Source of the DNA: Sphingomonas jaspsi DSM 18422
GTDB lineage: Bacteria > Pseudomonadota > Alphaproteobacteria > Sphingomonadales > Sphingomonadaceae
DNA length: 64,000 bases
Direction: 5' to 3'
Assembly (NCBI RefSeq): GCF_000585415.1
Contig: NZ_KK073876.1
Location: 12,810 to 76,809 of the forward strand
The position numbers and the translations under genes are program-made. The notes beneath the pieces are model-generated. The model was not told the DNA's origin, ran no database searches, and worked only from the letters and a program-made list of their open reading frames with translations. Positions 27,676 through 37,188 of the stretch are shown piece by piece (position 1 is the stretch's first letter; each line of letters opens with the position of its first letter).

Positions 27676-29126
27676 CTCGACCCGATCCAGCGGCGGGCCG
27701 CGGCCAGTACCGGGTCGCGGCCCGCCGCAATATCGGCCACGGTCGGCCGGACCGCGACATCGGGCAGGACGCCGCGGTCGGGCTGCGGCGTCGTCGGAAA
27801 ATTGCCGACGATCGGCAGGTCATATTCCAGTCCGCTGCCGGGCAGCCGGACGAAGAAATAGCCATTGCCGTTGATGCCGCGCAAATTGCCCCCGGTGGGC
27901 TCGCCGAACAATTTGACCAGTCCCGATTCCTGCGCCCTTCGCGCGAAGGAAAAGGTCGCCGAACTGCATGCCGGCCCGACCAGCGCAGCGACCTTGATGG
28001 GAAGCGGCTTGCCGACCGCCTGGATCGTATCGCTCTGCTCCTTGCCAAGCTCGAAAAAGCCATTGCCCGCGTCGCGCGCATTCTCGCCAATCGTCCGGAA
28101 GCTGTCGTCCCAGGTATCGAGGAAGGCATCGAGCTCCTTGGGCGTGCGACGATAGCGGACCAACTGCCGATACCCTGCGAAGTCGAGGTCGCGGCCCGCC
28201 AGCCGCGCAAAAATCCGGTTGCCGACTTCGTTGCCGCCCTCATTGTCGCGCAGGTCGACGATCAGCCCCCTGGCGCCCGCGAGGCTGTCCAGCCGTTCGT
28301 CGAGCCATGGCTCCCACGCCCATTTGCTGTTGTACATCACCCAGCTCGGCATGGTCAGCAGCGCGATCCCCTCCTGCATCTCCCACGTCCAGAAAGGCTC
28401 GGTCGTGCCGTCGGTTTCCAGCGTATGGCGGGTCGCACGCCGCTGCTGTTCCGTCAGCGCCGCAAATTCGCCGCTACGGACCGCGCCCGTGGGAGTGCGG
28501 TAGCGCAGCCGGAACACGCCGTTGGTCGGCGGGAGCATCAGGCCCTGGAAGATGTCGAAGGTCTCCCATCGATCGGTCCCCAGCATCGCCATCTGCTTCA
28601 CGCGCTTGGCGTCGTTCGCCCCGTCGGCGCGGGCATAAGCCACCAGACGGTCGAGCATCCGCGATGCCGGAACGCCGTCAATCGACAGGATTTCGGATCC
28701 CCGGACCAGCCGCCCCGTGCCGCTACGATCGGCCAGCACCACCATCCGCCTGCCGATCCAGTCAAATTCGAACGGCACCCGCGTCGGCCGCTCGAACAGC
28801 TGCGCGACCACCGCCTTCTTCTGGTTGTAGGGATTGCACTGGGTGTGGCCGCAGCGGACCGTGGCGGTGAAGGCGGACAATAGCAGGAACCGTTCGTCCA
28901 GGCTGCGCGCGGCGCCGTAATCGCGCGCCAGTCGCCCAAGGCGCGCGTCGACCTGGCTCTGGGTCTGGTATCGCAGCAGGCCCGGATGCAGCGCCAGCGA
29001 GCGCCGGACGATGTCGATGTCATCGGCCAGCTCGCCCGCGCCGGGCGCGGCGCGCACGGCGGCATGGCTGGCGATCAGGGCCGCGCCGCTGGCGGCGATC
29101 ATCTGGCGTCGGGTGAGATAAATCAT
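27672..29126 (-). CDS. S41-family peptidase, probably Tat-exported
   Basis: 484 aa from the ATG at 29126 (an ATG at 29138 would add MKCA). The N-terminus MIYLTRRQMIAASGAALIAS is a twin-arginine-type signal. A helical domain and a PDZ-like segment (VRGSEILSIDGVPASRMLD) precede the tail-specific-protease core: LIVDLRDNEGGNEVGNRIFA, catalytic Ser in VGPACSSATFSFA, then FGEPTGGNLRGINGNGYFF. It acts in the periplasm. Adjacent membrane AraC regulator is on the same strand, upstream. Confidence 0.85.
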   Translation of the reverse strand: MIYLTRRQMIAASGAALIASHAAVRAAPGAGELADDIDIVRRSLALHPGLLRYQTQSQVDARLGRLARDYGAARSLDERFLLLSAFTATVRCGHTQCNPYNQKKAVVAQLFERPTRVPFEFDWIGRRMVVLADRSGTGRLVRGSEILSIDGVPASRMLDRLVAYARADGANDAKRVKQMAMLGTDRWETFDIFQGLMLPPTNGVFRLRYRTPTGAVRSGEFAALTEQQRRATRHTLETDGTTEPFWTWEMQEGIALLTMPSWVMYNSKWAWEPWLDERLDSLAGARGLIVDLRDNEGGNEVGNRIFARLAGRDLDFAGYRQLVRYRRTPKELDAFLDTWDDSFRTIGENARDAGNGFFELGKEQSDTIQAVGKPLPIKVAALVGPACSSATFSFARRAQESGLVKLFGEPTGGNLRGINGNGYFFVRLPGSGLEYDLPIVGNFPTTPQPDRGVLPDVAVRPTVADIAAGRDPVLAAARRWIGSS

Positions 29127-29185
29127 GGCGCACTTCATGCTCCGCCGCGCGCCGTCGCTCGCCTCACTTTGCCCGATGGCGCACA

Positions 29186-30292
29186 TTATTTCGATTTTGA
29201 GCCGTGGGTGCGGCGATAGGCCGAGGGGCTGCAGCCGAAAGCGGCGCGGAAGGCGCGGTTGAAGCTGGCCTTCGAACTGAACCCGCAATCGAGCGCGAGG
29301 TCGAGCAGGTCGGCGTCCGCGCCCCCGTCGATCCGCCGCGCCACTTCCTCGCTCCGCAGCCGGTTGATGACGGTCGAGAAATTCTGGCCCAGCCCTTCGT
29401 TGAACGCGCGCGACACATAGGCGGTGTTGGTGGCGAGCAAGCGCGCCAGGCGCGGCACGCTCAGCTCGGGATCGACATACAGCCGCTCCGCCCGCACCCG
29501 CTCCGCCCATTCGGCTGCCCGGCTTTTCCAATCAGGCCCGGCCTGCGGCGGCGGTTCCAGTTCGGTCAGGCGGGGAAAGGCCAGCGCGGCATGCCGCCAG
29601 CCCTCGATGCCGAGGAACAGGGCGAAGGCCGCAATCGCCACGTAAAGCCCCATCAGCCCGCGGTATCCAAGCGGCGAGACGAGATCCCACACGCCGTAGA
29701 CCGTCCACACCGCCAACAGCAGGAACAGCGCCGCGACCGCGCGGATCAGCCAGTTGAGGGCGAAGCGATGATCGTCGCTGCGCTGGCTCGCCAGCCGTTC
29801 GCCATAGTCGCGGACCAGGCGCCGCGCCGCCCTGCCATAGGCGGCAAGGCCGACCACCACCCCGGTCCCGACGATGAGGTCGTAGCCGACCGACGCTTCG
29901 ACCAGCCAGTCGTTCTTCAGCGGCTGGCGCAGCAGCAGGAAGCAGCCCGCGAGGTAGGCGAACTGCACCGCCCCGGGCAGCAGGTGCCGCCAGCCCCGCT
30001 CGGGCCAGGCCCCGACCACCAGCGCATGGACGTAAAGATAGGCGAGCGGCGCGATGGCAAGCGGGATCGCGACCGGCACGAAGCTCAATTCCTGCCAGCG
30101 GTCGTAAAATCCGGCAAAGCCGATCATCCACGGCGTAATCTGTCCCGCCAGCACGATCAGCAGCGCGGCCAGCGTTCGATTGGCGATGCGGTTGCGCAGC
30201 GGGCGCATCAGGGCGGCAGCAAGCAGCAGCAGCTGGACGAACGCGACCAGCAGGACTGCACTGCGCCACCCGAAGACGAGACCGGCCCCCAT
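29186..30292 (-). CDS. Membrane-embedded AraC-family transcriptional regulator
   Basis: 368 aa. Seven or so TMs in residues 1-230 (SAVLLVAFVQLLLLAAALM, FVPVAIPLAIAPLAYLYVHA). A C-terminal AraC DNA-binding domain follows, with two helix-turn-helix units (LSVPRLARLLATNTAYVSRA, LLDLALDCGFSSKASFNRAF then FRAAFGCSPSAYRRTHG). Such 7TM-AraC proteins are thought to sense a ligand at the membrane. It is likely to control the neighbouring S41 peptidase, 59 bases downstream on the same strand. Confidence 0.88.
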   Translation of the reverse strand: MGAGLVFGWRSAVLLVAFVQLLLLAAALMRPLRNRIANRTLAALLIVLAGQITPWMIGFAGFYDRWQELSFVPVAIPLAIAPLAYLYVHALVVGAWPERGWRHLLPGAVQFAYLAGCFLLLRQPLKNDWLVEASVGYDLIVGTGVVVGLAAYGRAARRLVRDYGERLASQRSDDHRFALNWLIRAVAALFLLLAVWTVYGVWDLVSPLGYRGLMGLYVAIAAFALFLGIEGWRHAALAFPRLTELEPPPQAGPDWKSRAAEWAERVRAERLYVDPELSVPRLARLLATNTAYVSRAFNEGLGQNFSTVINRLRSEEVARRIDGGADADLLDLALDCGFSSKASFNRAFRAAFGCSPSAYRRTHGSKSK

Positions 30293-30333
30293 CGCCCCGT
30301 CATAGCCGCGGCAGCGCTAGGGCAAAAGCGCCC

Positions 30334-31326
30334 TCAGCGCAGCGACACCAGGAAGCGCTCGACCTCGCCCGTCGCGAAGTCGCCTTCCTCGCCCAGACCT
30401 TTGTTGAGGCTGCCGTGGCTCTCGCCCGGCACCACCGCCACCACCGCCGACGCGCCTGCCTTGCGCAGCGCGTCGGCCAGCCCGCACGACTGGGCCTGGC
30501 TGTCGGCGCGGCTCTGGATCGGCAGGATCAGCCAGTTTGCAACGTTCGGCGCGCCGGCATGCCGCGTCGGCGACAGCGCCGCCTGCCGCTTGGGATCGTT
30601 CGAGAAAGCCGCTTCGTACATCGGCTTGACGATGTTCATCTCCGCGCTCGACTGGCTCGGCACGTCATAACCGGCACCGTCGAGCAGCACGACGCCCTTC
30701 ACCGCGGACAGCGGCACACCCGCATCCTTGAGATAATGCGTGTCGGTGCCGAGCAGTGCGACGAGGTGCGCGCCGGCGCTGTGCCCCATCAGCACGATGC
30801 GATCCGGGTCAAGGCCCCGCGCTGCCGCATTGGCCCTGAGCCACGCCAGCGCATTGGCCAGGTCCGCCGCCTGCTGTTCGACGCTCGCCTGCGGCACCAG
30901 CCGGTAGTTGGCGCTGGCAAAGGCCCAGCCCTGACCCGTCGCCCATGGCGCCTTCGTCTTTTCGCCCGCGACCTTGTCGCCGATCGACCATCCGCCGCCA
31001 TGGACGAAGAACAGGATCGGCGCCTTCGTCGTCCCGCCCGGCACCATCAGGTCGAGCCGTTGCTTGGGGTCGCTGCCATAAGCGATTTCGACCATGCCGT
31101 CGGGCCGTTCCTGGCGCGCCATCGCGCGGTCGCTCATCGCCTTGCGACACGGATTACTAAGCTTGGGCAGCGCCGTCCGCAAACACTGGCCGAAACCGCC
31201 CTCCGCCCCGCGGCACAGCTGGATCAGTTCCTGCCGGCATTCGGCGGACATCCGCTCGCGCTGCGCAACCGCCGCCGCGCTGATCGCCAGGACGCACGCC
31301 GTCGCCGCCAATACCCACTTTTTCAT
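30334..31326 (-). CDS. Secreted alpha/beta-hydrolase (HSL-type esterase) with N-terminal Cys-rich segment
   Basis: 330 aa. Signal peptide 1-21 (KKWVLAATACVLAISAAAVAQ). A short Cys-rich segment follows (RMSAECRQELIQLCRGAEGG, then CLRTALPKLSNPCRKAMSD), reminiscent of GLG1-type repeats. The hydrolase domain has the oxyanion motif FFVHGGGWSIGDK, nucleophile elbow GHSAGAH, and a catalytic His in VPGESHGSLNKGLG. The N-terminal segment may bind a partner. Substrate unknown. Confidence 0.83.
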   Translation of the reverse strand: MKKWVLAATACVLAISAAAVAQRERMSAECRQELIQLCRGAEGGFGQCLRTALPKLSNPCRKAMSDRAMARQERPDGMVEIAYGSDPKQRLDLMVPGGTTKAPILFFVHGGGWSIGDKVAGEKTKAPWATGQGWAFASANYRLVPQASVEQQAADLANALAWLRANAAARGLDPDRIVLMGHSAGAHLVALLGTDTHYLKDAGVPLSAVKGVVLLDGAGYDVPSQSSAEMNIVKPMYEAAFSNDPKRQAALSPTRHAGAPNVANWLILPIQSRADSQAQSCGLADALRKAGASAVVAVVPGESHGSLNKGLGEEGDFATGEVERFLVSLR

Positions 31327-31418
31327 CGCTTCCCTCCGGTGAAAACTGGACGTCAGGGGCCATATTCAATAGGCGGGGCGCTGAACCGCGCCTGAGCGGA
31401 AATGGTTAAGGCCTGTCG

Positions 31419-32036
31419 ATGCGTATGCCCCTTTCTTTGCTGGTCGCAGCCCTGCTCGCCGGGCCTTCGATCGCCCAGTCGGATTTCGCCCAGCCGCGCC
31501 CCCCGACGCGCCAGGACTATTATGTAGTCGGCAATGCGCCGGTCCGCGCCCTGCCCGGCGCCAACCTCACCGTCACCTATTTCTTCGATTATCAATGCTC
31601 GGCCTGCCGCCGCTTCCACGCCGACGTGCGGACGGTCTTCGCCGCCGATCCGAAGCTGCGCATCATCTACCGCGACACGCCGATTTTCGGCCAGCGTTCG
31701 ACCAATGCCGCGCGCGCCGCGATGGCCGCCAAATATCAGCGCAAGCATGATGCGTTCCACCACGCGCTGATGATCCAGCCGCTGCCGCTCGACGATGCCG
31801 CGATCCGCGCCGCCGCCGCGCGCGCCGGGGTCGACTGGCCGCGGCTGCAGCGCGACCTTGCCCTGCATGGCAAGGCGATCGACGCCCAGATCGCGCAGAA
31901 CCAGAACCTGTCCGAAGCCGCCGGCATTTCCGGGACGCCGGGCTTCATCATCGGCGACACGCTGGTCGACGGCGCGCTCGACGCGAAAACCCTGCGCCTC
32001 GAAATCGCCGACGCGCGCAAGGCGAAAAAGCGCTGA
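31419..32036 (+). CDS. DsbA-family thiol-disulfide protein
   Basis: 205 aa. Signal peptide 1-19 (MRMPLSLLVAALLAGPSIAQ). Thioredoxin-fold active site CxxC in FFDYQCSACRRFHADV. The cis-proline region is GISGTPGFIIGDTLVDGALD. It is likely to act as a periplasmic disulfide oxidase or isomerase. It stands between the esterase (divergent) and purA (66 bases downstream). Confidence 0.87.
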   Translation: MRMPLSLLVAALLAGPSIAQSDFAQPRPPTRQDYYVVGNAPVRALPGANLTVTYFFDYQCSACRRFHADVRTVFAADPKLRIIYRDTPIFGQRSTNAARAAMAAKYQRKHDAFHHALMIQPLPLDDAAIRAAAARAGVDWPRLQRDLALHGKAIDAQIAQNQNLSEAAGISGTPGFIIGDTLVDGALDAKTLRLEIADARKAKKR

Positions 32037-32102
32037 CACCGCTCCTTTGACCCCACGGTTTCAGCCGCTAAAGGGCGGCGTACCGCAAAGGAATTTCGAA
32101 TC

Positions 32103-33392
32103 ATGGGCAATGTCACCGTCATCGGCGCGCAGTGGGGCGACGAAGGCAAGGGCAAGATCGTCGACTGGCTGGCCAGCCGCGCCGACGTCGTGGTCCGCTT
32201 CCAGGGCGGCCACAACGCCGGTCATACGCTCGTCGTCGGCGACAATGTCTACAAGCTCTCGCTGCTGCCCAGCGGCATCGTCACCGGCACGCCGTCGGTG
32301 ATCGGCAACGGCGTCGTGCTCGACCCCTGGGCGCTGAACGCCGAGGTCGAAAAGCTGCGCGGCCAGGGCGTCCGCATCGAACCCGACGTGCTGATGATCG
32401 CCGAGACCTGCCCGCTGATCCTGCCCATCCACCGCGACCTTGACGCGATGCGCGAAGACGCCAGCGGCGCGGGCAAGATCGGCACCACCCGCCGCGGCAT
32501 CGGCCCGGCCTATGAAGACAAGGTCGGCCGCCGCGCCATCCGCGTCTGCGACCTGGCGCACCTTGACGAGCTCGACCCGCTGCTCGACCGCCTGTGCGCG
32601 CACCACGATCACCTTCGCGCCGGCTTCGGCGAGCCTGCCGTCGACCGCGAGCGCCTGAAGGCCGACCTCGCCGAAATCGCCGACTTCGTGCTGCAGTTCG
32701 CCCGCCCCGTGTGGCGCGACCTCGACGAGGCCAAGCGCCGCGGCCGCCGCATCCTGTTCGAAGGCGCGCAGGGCGTGCTGCTCGACGTCGACCATGGCAC
32801 CTACCCCTTCGTCACCTCGTCCAACACGGTGGCGGGGACGACCGGCAGCGGCAGCGGCATGGGCCCCGGCGCGGCGGGCTTCGTGCTTGGCATCGTCAAG
32901 GCCTACACCACCCGCGTCGGCTCCGGCCCCTTCCCGACCGAACTGGAAGACGAGGTCGGCCAGCGATTGGGCGAGCGCGGCCATGAATTCGGGACCGTCA
33001 CGGGCCGCCGCCGCCGCTGCGGCTGGTTCGACGCGGTGCTGGTCAAGCAATCCGCCGCGGTCAGCGGCATCACCGGCATCGCGCTCACCAAGATCGACGT
33101 GCTTGACGGCATGGACCGGGTGAAGATCTGCACCGGCTACAAGATCGGCGACACCGTCTACGACTATCTCCCGCCTCACGCCGCCGACCAGGCGCGCGCG
33201 ACCCCGATCTATGAAGAAATGGACGGCTGGCAGGGGACCACAGCCGGCGCCCGCAGCTGGGCCGACCTCCCCGCGCAGGCGATCAAATATGTCCGCCGCA
33301 TCGAAGAACTGATCCGCTGCCCGGTAGCGCTGGTCAGCACCTCGCCTGACCGCGACGACACGATTTTGGTGAGCGATCCGTTTTCGGCTTAG
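32103..33392 (+). CDS. purA: Adenylosuccinate synthetase
   Basis: 429 aa, full length. [19 protein letters not shown]-loop, [53 protein letters not shown]. Catalyses IMP + Asp + GTP to adenylosuccinate. ATG at 32103 with AAAGGAAT upstream. Followed by the palindromic repeat copy 2. Confidence 0.98.
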   Translation: MGNVTVIGAQWGDEGKGKIVDWLASRADVVVRFQGGHNAGHTLVVGDNVYKLSLLPSGIVTGTPSVIGNGVVLDPWALNAEVEKLRGQGVRIEPDVLMIAETCPLILPIHRDLDAMREDASGAGKIGTTRRGIGPAYEDKVGRRAIRVCDLAHLDELDPLLDRLCAHHDHLRAGFGEPAVDRERLKADLAEIADFVLQFARPVWRDLDEAKRRGRRILFEGAQGVLLDVDHGTYPFVTSSNTVAGTTGSGSGMGPGAAGFVLGIVKAYTTRVGSGPFPTELEDEVGQRLGERGHEFGTVTGRRRRCGWFDAVLVKQSAAVSGITGIALTKIDVLDGMDRVKICTGYKIGDTVYDYLPPHAADQARATPIYEEMDGWQGTTAGARSWADLPAQAIKYVRRIEELIRCPVALVSTSPDRDDTILVSDPFSA

Positions 33393-33399
33393 GCAGCGA

Positions 33400-33427
33400 A
33401 TGTCCGCCAACGACCCATTGCGGTCAT
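33400..33427. repeat. Intergenic palindromic repeat, copy 2
   Basis: ATGTCCGCCAACGACCCATT then GCGGTCAT: same core CGACCCATTGCGG as the 21978 copy with one stem mismatch. It sits 7 bases after the purA stop. Confidence 0.7.
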
Positions 33428-33452
33428 TAAACCATTAGGCCAACCTGCCCTG

Positions 33453-33881
33453 ATGTTTTCGTCCGCTTTGCTTGGGCTAGCGTTGGCCGCTTACGTCGAG
33501 GCGGGTTCATCGCAGCTATCAACCGCACCGGCGTCGGTCGTCGAAGCTCGGCTAACTAGGGTCGAAGATATTGCAGGGCGGCCGGGCGCACCCTGCATCT
33601 GCGATGAGAATGGCACCCTGATGTTGGACAGTTCTTGGCGGCTGTATTTCGCACCACTGCGTACTTTATACGGACCAGCATTTCGGGCTCCCTTGTATTT
33701 CGACCAAGCCTCGGCACAGCCGATTACGGGCCGCAAATATCTGCTTGTCGTGTCGCACGAAGACAGCGGGAGCGTAGTGGTCTGGACAGGATCAGTCGCG
33801 GGGGGACTATGCTTGGAAGCCAATGAAATCACTTCTTACGGGATTGAGGCGGCAGCGCGGAAGCGCCCCTGTCGCAACTGA
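33453..33881 (+). CDS. Small secreted protein of unknown function
   Basis: 142 aa from ATG. N-terminal signal peptide MFSSALLGLALAAYVEAGSS. Cysteines in GAPCICDENG, AGGLCLEAN and RKRPCRN could form disulfides. The mature part is beta-rich (KYLLVVSHEDSGSVVVWTGS). Codon use looks less biased than the flanking core genes. Like the gene at 22010, it sits beside a palindromic repeat. No family recognised. Confidence 0.5.
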   Translation: MFSSALLGLALAAYVEAGSSQLSTAPASVVEARLTRVEDIAGRPGAPCICDENGTLMLDSSWRLYFAPLRTLYGPAFRAPLYFDQASAQPITGRKYLLVVSHEDSGSVVVWTGSVAGGLCLEANEITSYGIEAAARKRPCRN

Positions 33882-34281
33882 TTAGGCCAGTCGGCTAAAG
33901 TCAGCTTTCCACCCATTGGGGCCCGTCCGCTTTTCGCTGTCCTACAGCGCTGATCTTGTGTCACCGTCATCGAGGGCTCTTTGAACCCGTCGAACGTTCC
34001 CGATGTCGCTCGCGCGATCGACGTCACGACTGTGAAAAGTGTGAAAAGTCGCGTAGTCCATGCTCGCCTGTCCCCCGGACAGGCTGCGCGTGGCCTAAGT
34101 TCACGCAAACGGTCGAAAAAGGCGCCTTTGGTGAGCCGATAGTGAAGCTAAGGGCGTGCGGAATGCGTCGCGGCGAAGCCGCGCCGTCGGTCCTGTCTGC
34201 GCTTCGCTTGCAGGCCGTCCGCTTTCGCTAGCTCTTCGCGCTGGCTCGCGATTGTCACGACAATCGCTCCCCTGCGCTCGG
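33882..34281. other. 400-base gap with hairpin and short direct repeats
   Basis: No convincing gene. It holds the 9-base tandem TGTGAAAAG (34031-34048) and the perfect hairpin GCCTGTCC-CCC-GGACAGGC (34066-34084). A frame at 33956-34231 has no protein character. Confidence 0.5.
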
Positions 34282-35085
34282 TTAGCTCAAGGTCAAATCC
34301 GGCGCGTCTTCGGCCTTCATGCCGACGACGTTGTAGCCCGCGTCGACATGGTGGATTTCGCCCGTCACGCCGCTCGCCAGGTCGCTGAGCAGGTAGAGGC
34401 CAGCGCCGCCGACATCCTCGATCGTCACGTTGCGGCGCAGCGGCGAATTATATTCGTTCCACTTCATGATGTAGCGGAAGTCACCGATTCCGCTAGCGGC
34501 CAGCGTCTTGATCGGGCCTGCGCTGATCGCGTTGACGCGGATGCCTTCGGGGCCGAGGTCGGCGGCGAGATACTTCACCGATGTTTCCAGCGCCGCCTTG
34601 GCCACGCCCATGACGTTGTAATGCGGGATGACCTTTTCCGCGCCGTAATAGCTCAGGGTCAGCAGCGATCCGCCCGGCTTCATCATCGCCCGCGCCCGCT
34701 GGGCCACCGCGGCGAAGGAATAGACGCTGATGTTCATCGTCATCAGGAAATTGTCGAGGCTGGTGTCGACATAGCCGCCGCGCAGCTCGTTCTTGTCCGA
34801 AAAGCCGATCGCATGGACGACGAAGTCGATGCCGTCCCAGCGCGACTTCAGTTCCGCGAACGCTTCGTCGAGCTTGGCCATGTCGCTGACGTCGCAGTCG
34901 AAGCAGAAATCGCTGCCCAGCTGCTCGGCCAGCGGCCGCACCCGCTTTTCCAGCGCCTCGCCCTGGTAGCTGAACGCCAGCTCGGCGCCCTGCTCGGCCA
35001 GCAGTTTCGAAATGCCCCAGGCCAGCGACTTGTCGTTGGCCAGCCCCATGATCAGGCCGCGCTTTCCGGCCATCAATCCCGCCAT
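34282..35085 (-). CDS. fabI: Enoyl-[acyl-carrier-protein] reductase (NADH)
   Basis: 267 aa. The atypical SDR motif GLANDKSLAWGISKLLAEQG is FabI-specific. Catalytic YxxxxxxK is YNVMGVAK, preceded by TLSYYGAEKVIPHY. Last step of the fatty-acid elongation cycle, target of triclosan and diazaborine. Last gene of the dnaJ-brkB-fabI run on the minus strand (11-base gap). Confidence 0.96.
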   Translation of the reverse strand: MAGLMAGKRGLIMGLANDKSLAWGISKLLAEQGAELAFSYQGEALEKRVRPLAEQLGSDFCFDCDVSDMAKLDEAFAELKSRWDGIDFVVHAIGFSDKNELRGGYVDTSLDNFLMTMNISVYSFAAVAQRARAMMKPGGSLLTLSYYGAEKVIPHYNVMGVAKAALETSVKYLAADLGPEGIRVNAISAGPIKTLAASGIGDFRYIMKWNEYNSPLRRNVTIEDVGGAGLYLLSDLASGVTGEIHHVDAGYNVVGMKAEDAPDLTLS

Positions 35086-35096
35086 GCGGTCTTCCC

Positions 35097-36125
35097 CTAT
35101 TTTCCGGCCGCCTGACGCGACCGATCGACTGCCTCGTCGGATGCCGGCTCGCCGACCTTCAACTCGTCGGCGTACGGCCCCTCATACTGCTCGCCCCTTA
35201 GCGCCAAATCGCCCGGTTCCGCCAGCGCCGCGTTGAGCTCCGCCCCCGCGACCACGCCAAGTCCGACGACGAAGAAGAACAGCAGGACGACGATCACGCC
35301 GCCCAGGCTGCCGTAGGTCAGGGCATAGCCCCCGAACAGTCCGACGATGTCGGGCAGGATTTCGGCGGTGGCGAACCACCACAGGGTGACGACCAGCGCG
35401 CCGGGCCACTTGCGGCACTCCAGTGTCCGGTACCGCGCCGGGGTCAGCGCAAGGAAGAGGATGTAGAAAGTGAAGAACAAGGTCGCCACCGGGACCAGCC
35501 GGTAAAGGCCCAGCTCATGCGCCAGCCCGTTGGAAAAGGGCAGCCGCTGGACGATCACATGGTGGATCGACGACAGCGCGACCGTCACAGCGAAGGCGAC
35601 CAGCAGCAGGATCACCGACCCGATAATCATCAGCATCGACCCCAGCCGATACTGCCAGAAGCTGGCCGAATATTTGACGCCATAGGCCCGCCGCAAAATG
35701 TCGCGGATCGTTTCGATGAAGCTCGCCGTGGTCCACAGGCCGACCAGTGCGCCGAACCACAGCAGCGCGCCTGAACGACCGGCCAGCACTTCCTGGATCG
35801 GCCCGCGCAGCACGTCGTCGACCACCGCCGGCAACCGCGCAAGGATCGTTGACACCGCGCGCGCCGTGTCCTCTGCGCGCCCCAACAGGCGGGCGACGGC
35901 CGCGGCGAGGATGATGAACGGGAACAGCGCCAGCAGTGACAGGTAGGCAAGGTTGCCCGCGTGAATGAAGCCGTCGTCGTAAAGGCCGACCGCGACCCGC
36001 TTGGCGATCACCAGCGGCTGGATTTCCCGCTTCGCCCGCTCGACCGCTTCCTTGCCGAAGCGTGCCCTGAGCCGGGCCAGCCGCTTGCGCCGTTCCTCGG
36101 GCGAGTGGGGATGATGTTCGAGCAT
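35097..36125 (-). CDS. YihY/BrkB-family inner-membrane protein
   Basis: 342 aa, about six TMs. The family signature starts at IHAGNLAYLSLLALFPFIIL. Further pieces are GALLWFGALVGLWTTASFIE, TIRDILRRAYGV and YGSLGGVIVVLLFFFVVGLG with GAELNAALAE. Formerly misnamed tRNA-processing RNase BN. Function unknown. It starts 10 bases after the DnaJ-like gene stop; fabI follows. Confidence 0.92.
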   Translation of the reverse strand: MLEHHPHSPEERRKRLARLRARFGKEAVERAKREIQPLVIAKRVAVGLYDDGFIHAGNLAYLSLLALFPFIILAAAVARLLGRAEDTARAVSTILARLPAVVDDVLRGPIQEVLAGRSGALLWFGALVGLWTTASFIETIRDILRRAYGVKYSASFWQYRLGSMLMIIGSVILLLVAFAVTVALSSIHHVIVQRLPFSNGLAHELGLYRLVPVATLFFTFYILFLALTPARYRTLECRKWPGALVVTLWWFATAEILPDIVGLFGGYALTYGSLGGVIVVLLFFFVVGLGVVAGAELNAALAEPGDLALRGEQYEGPYADELKVGEPASDEAVDRSRQAAGK

Positions 36126-36134
36126 CAGGCCCGC

Positions 36135-37088
36135 TTAAACGCCGAGCCCTGCGCGCGGGTTGCCACCGCCGTCCCAGCTTTCGGCAAAGCGTTCCAGCGC
36201 CTCGTCGCCTTGCGGCACATCGATTGCCAGTTCGACCAGAAGGTCGCCGCGCTGCCCGTCCTTGCCCAGAAATCCGCGGCCCTTGAGTCGCAGCAGCTTG
36301 CCGCTGCTCGACCCCTTGGGCACCGACAGCATCACCGGCCCTTCGGGCGTCGGCACCTTCACCTTGGCGCCCAGCACCGCTTCCTTCAGCGTCACGGGCA
36401 GCGTCAGGCGGATGTTCTGGCCGTCGCGGACGTAAAAGGGATGACTGCCGATCTCGATCGTCACGATTGCGTCGCCCTTGCCGCCAGGACCCTCTTCGCC
36501 CTGGCCGGTCAGGCGGACCTTGGTGCCGCTGTCGACCCCCTTGGGCAGCTTGAGGTCGATGGTTCGATTGCCCGACAGGGTCACCCGCTGGTCGCGCATC
36601 GTCACCGCGTCGACAAACGGCACCTTCAGCCGATACTGGACGTCGGCGCCTTTCTGCGGCGCGCGCTGCTGGCGGAACCCACCGAATCCGCCGGTACTGC
36701 CGCGACGCTGGCCGGTCGCCGCGCCGAACAGCCCTTCGAACAGGTCGCTAAGGTCTGCGCCTTCACCGAAGCCACCTCCGCCGCCGCCCGGAAACCCGTC
36801 GGCACCGCCGCGGCTCGCCGAGCGGGAATAGCCGCCGCCGCCGAAGCCTGCGCCGAACGGGCTGCGCGGATTGCCTTCGTCATCGATTTCGCCGCGATCA
36901 TACTGGGCGCGCTTTTCCTTGTCGGCCAGGATGTCATAGGCGCGCGTCACCGCCGAAAAGCGTTCGGCGGCCTTGGGATTGTCCTTGTTTCGGTCAGGGT
37001 GCAGCTGCTTGGCCAGGCTGCGATAGGCCTTCTTGATCTCGGCCTCGGTCGCGCTGCGCTGCACACCCAATTGCTGGTAAAGGTCCAA
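36135..37088 (-). CDS. DnaJ-class co-chaperone without zinc finger (CbpA type)
   Basis: 317 aa. J domain 1-66 with HPD in [11 protein letters not shown]. Gly/Phe-rich linker ([20 protein letters not shown]). Then the two C-terminal beta domains ([40 protein letters not shown]). No CxxCxGxG repeats, so it is class II like CbpA. Partner of DnaK. First gene of the operon with brkB and fabI; divergent from pdxH. Confidence 0.9.
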   Translation of the reverse strand: MDLYQQLGVQRSATEAEIKKAYRSLAKQLHPDRNKDNPKAAERFSAVTRAYDILADKEKRAQYDRGEIDDEGNPRSPFGAGFGGGGYSRSASRGGADGFPGGGGGGFGEGADLSDLFEGLFGAATGQRRGSTGGFGGFRQQRAPQKGADVQYRLKVPFVDAVTMRDQRVTLSGNRTIDLKLPKGVDSGTKVRLTGQGEEGPGGKGDAIVTIEIGSHPFYVRDGQNIRLTLPVTLKEAVLGAKVKVPTPEGPVMLSVPKGSSSGKLLRLKGRGFLGKDGQRGDLLVELAIDVPQGDEALERFAESWDGGGNPRAGLGV

Positions 37089-37188
37089 TTTGCGTCCTTT
37101 GTTGTCTTGCGTCCCGTTTCCAGCCGTCGGCGCTGCGCGTCAAGCTTCCCCTCGACAGGCGGCGGCGCAATCGGCAAAGGCTTGGGTC

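Noticed and set aside
33956..34231. 91-codon frame in the 33882-34281 gap
   Set aside because: Arg/Cys-rich composition, runs over a hairpin and tandem 9-mers, no ribosome-binding site or domain.
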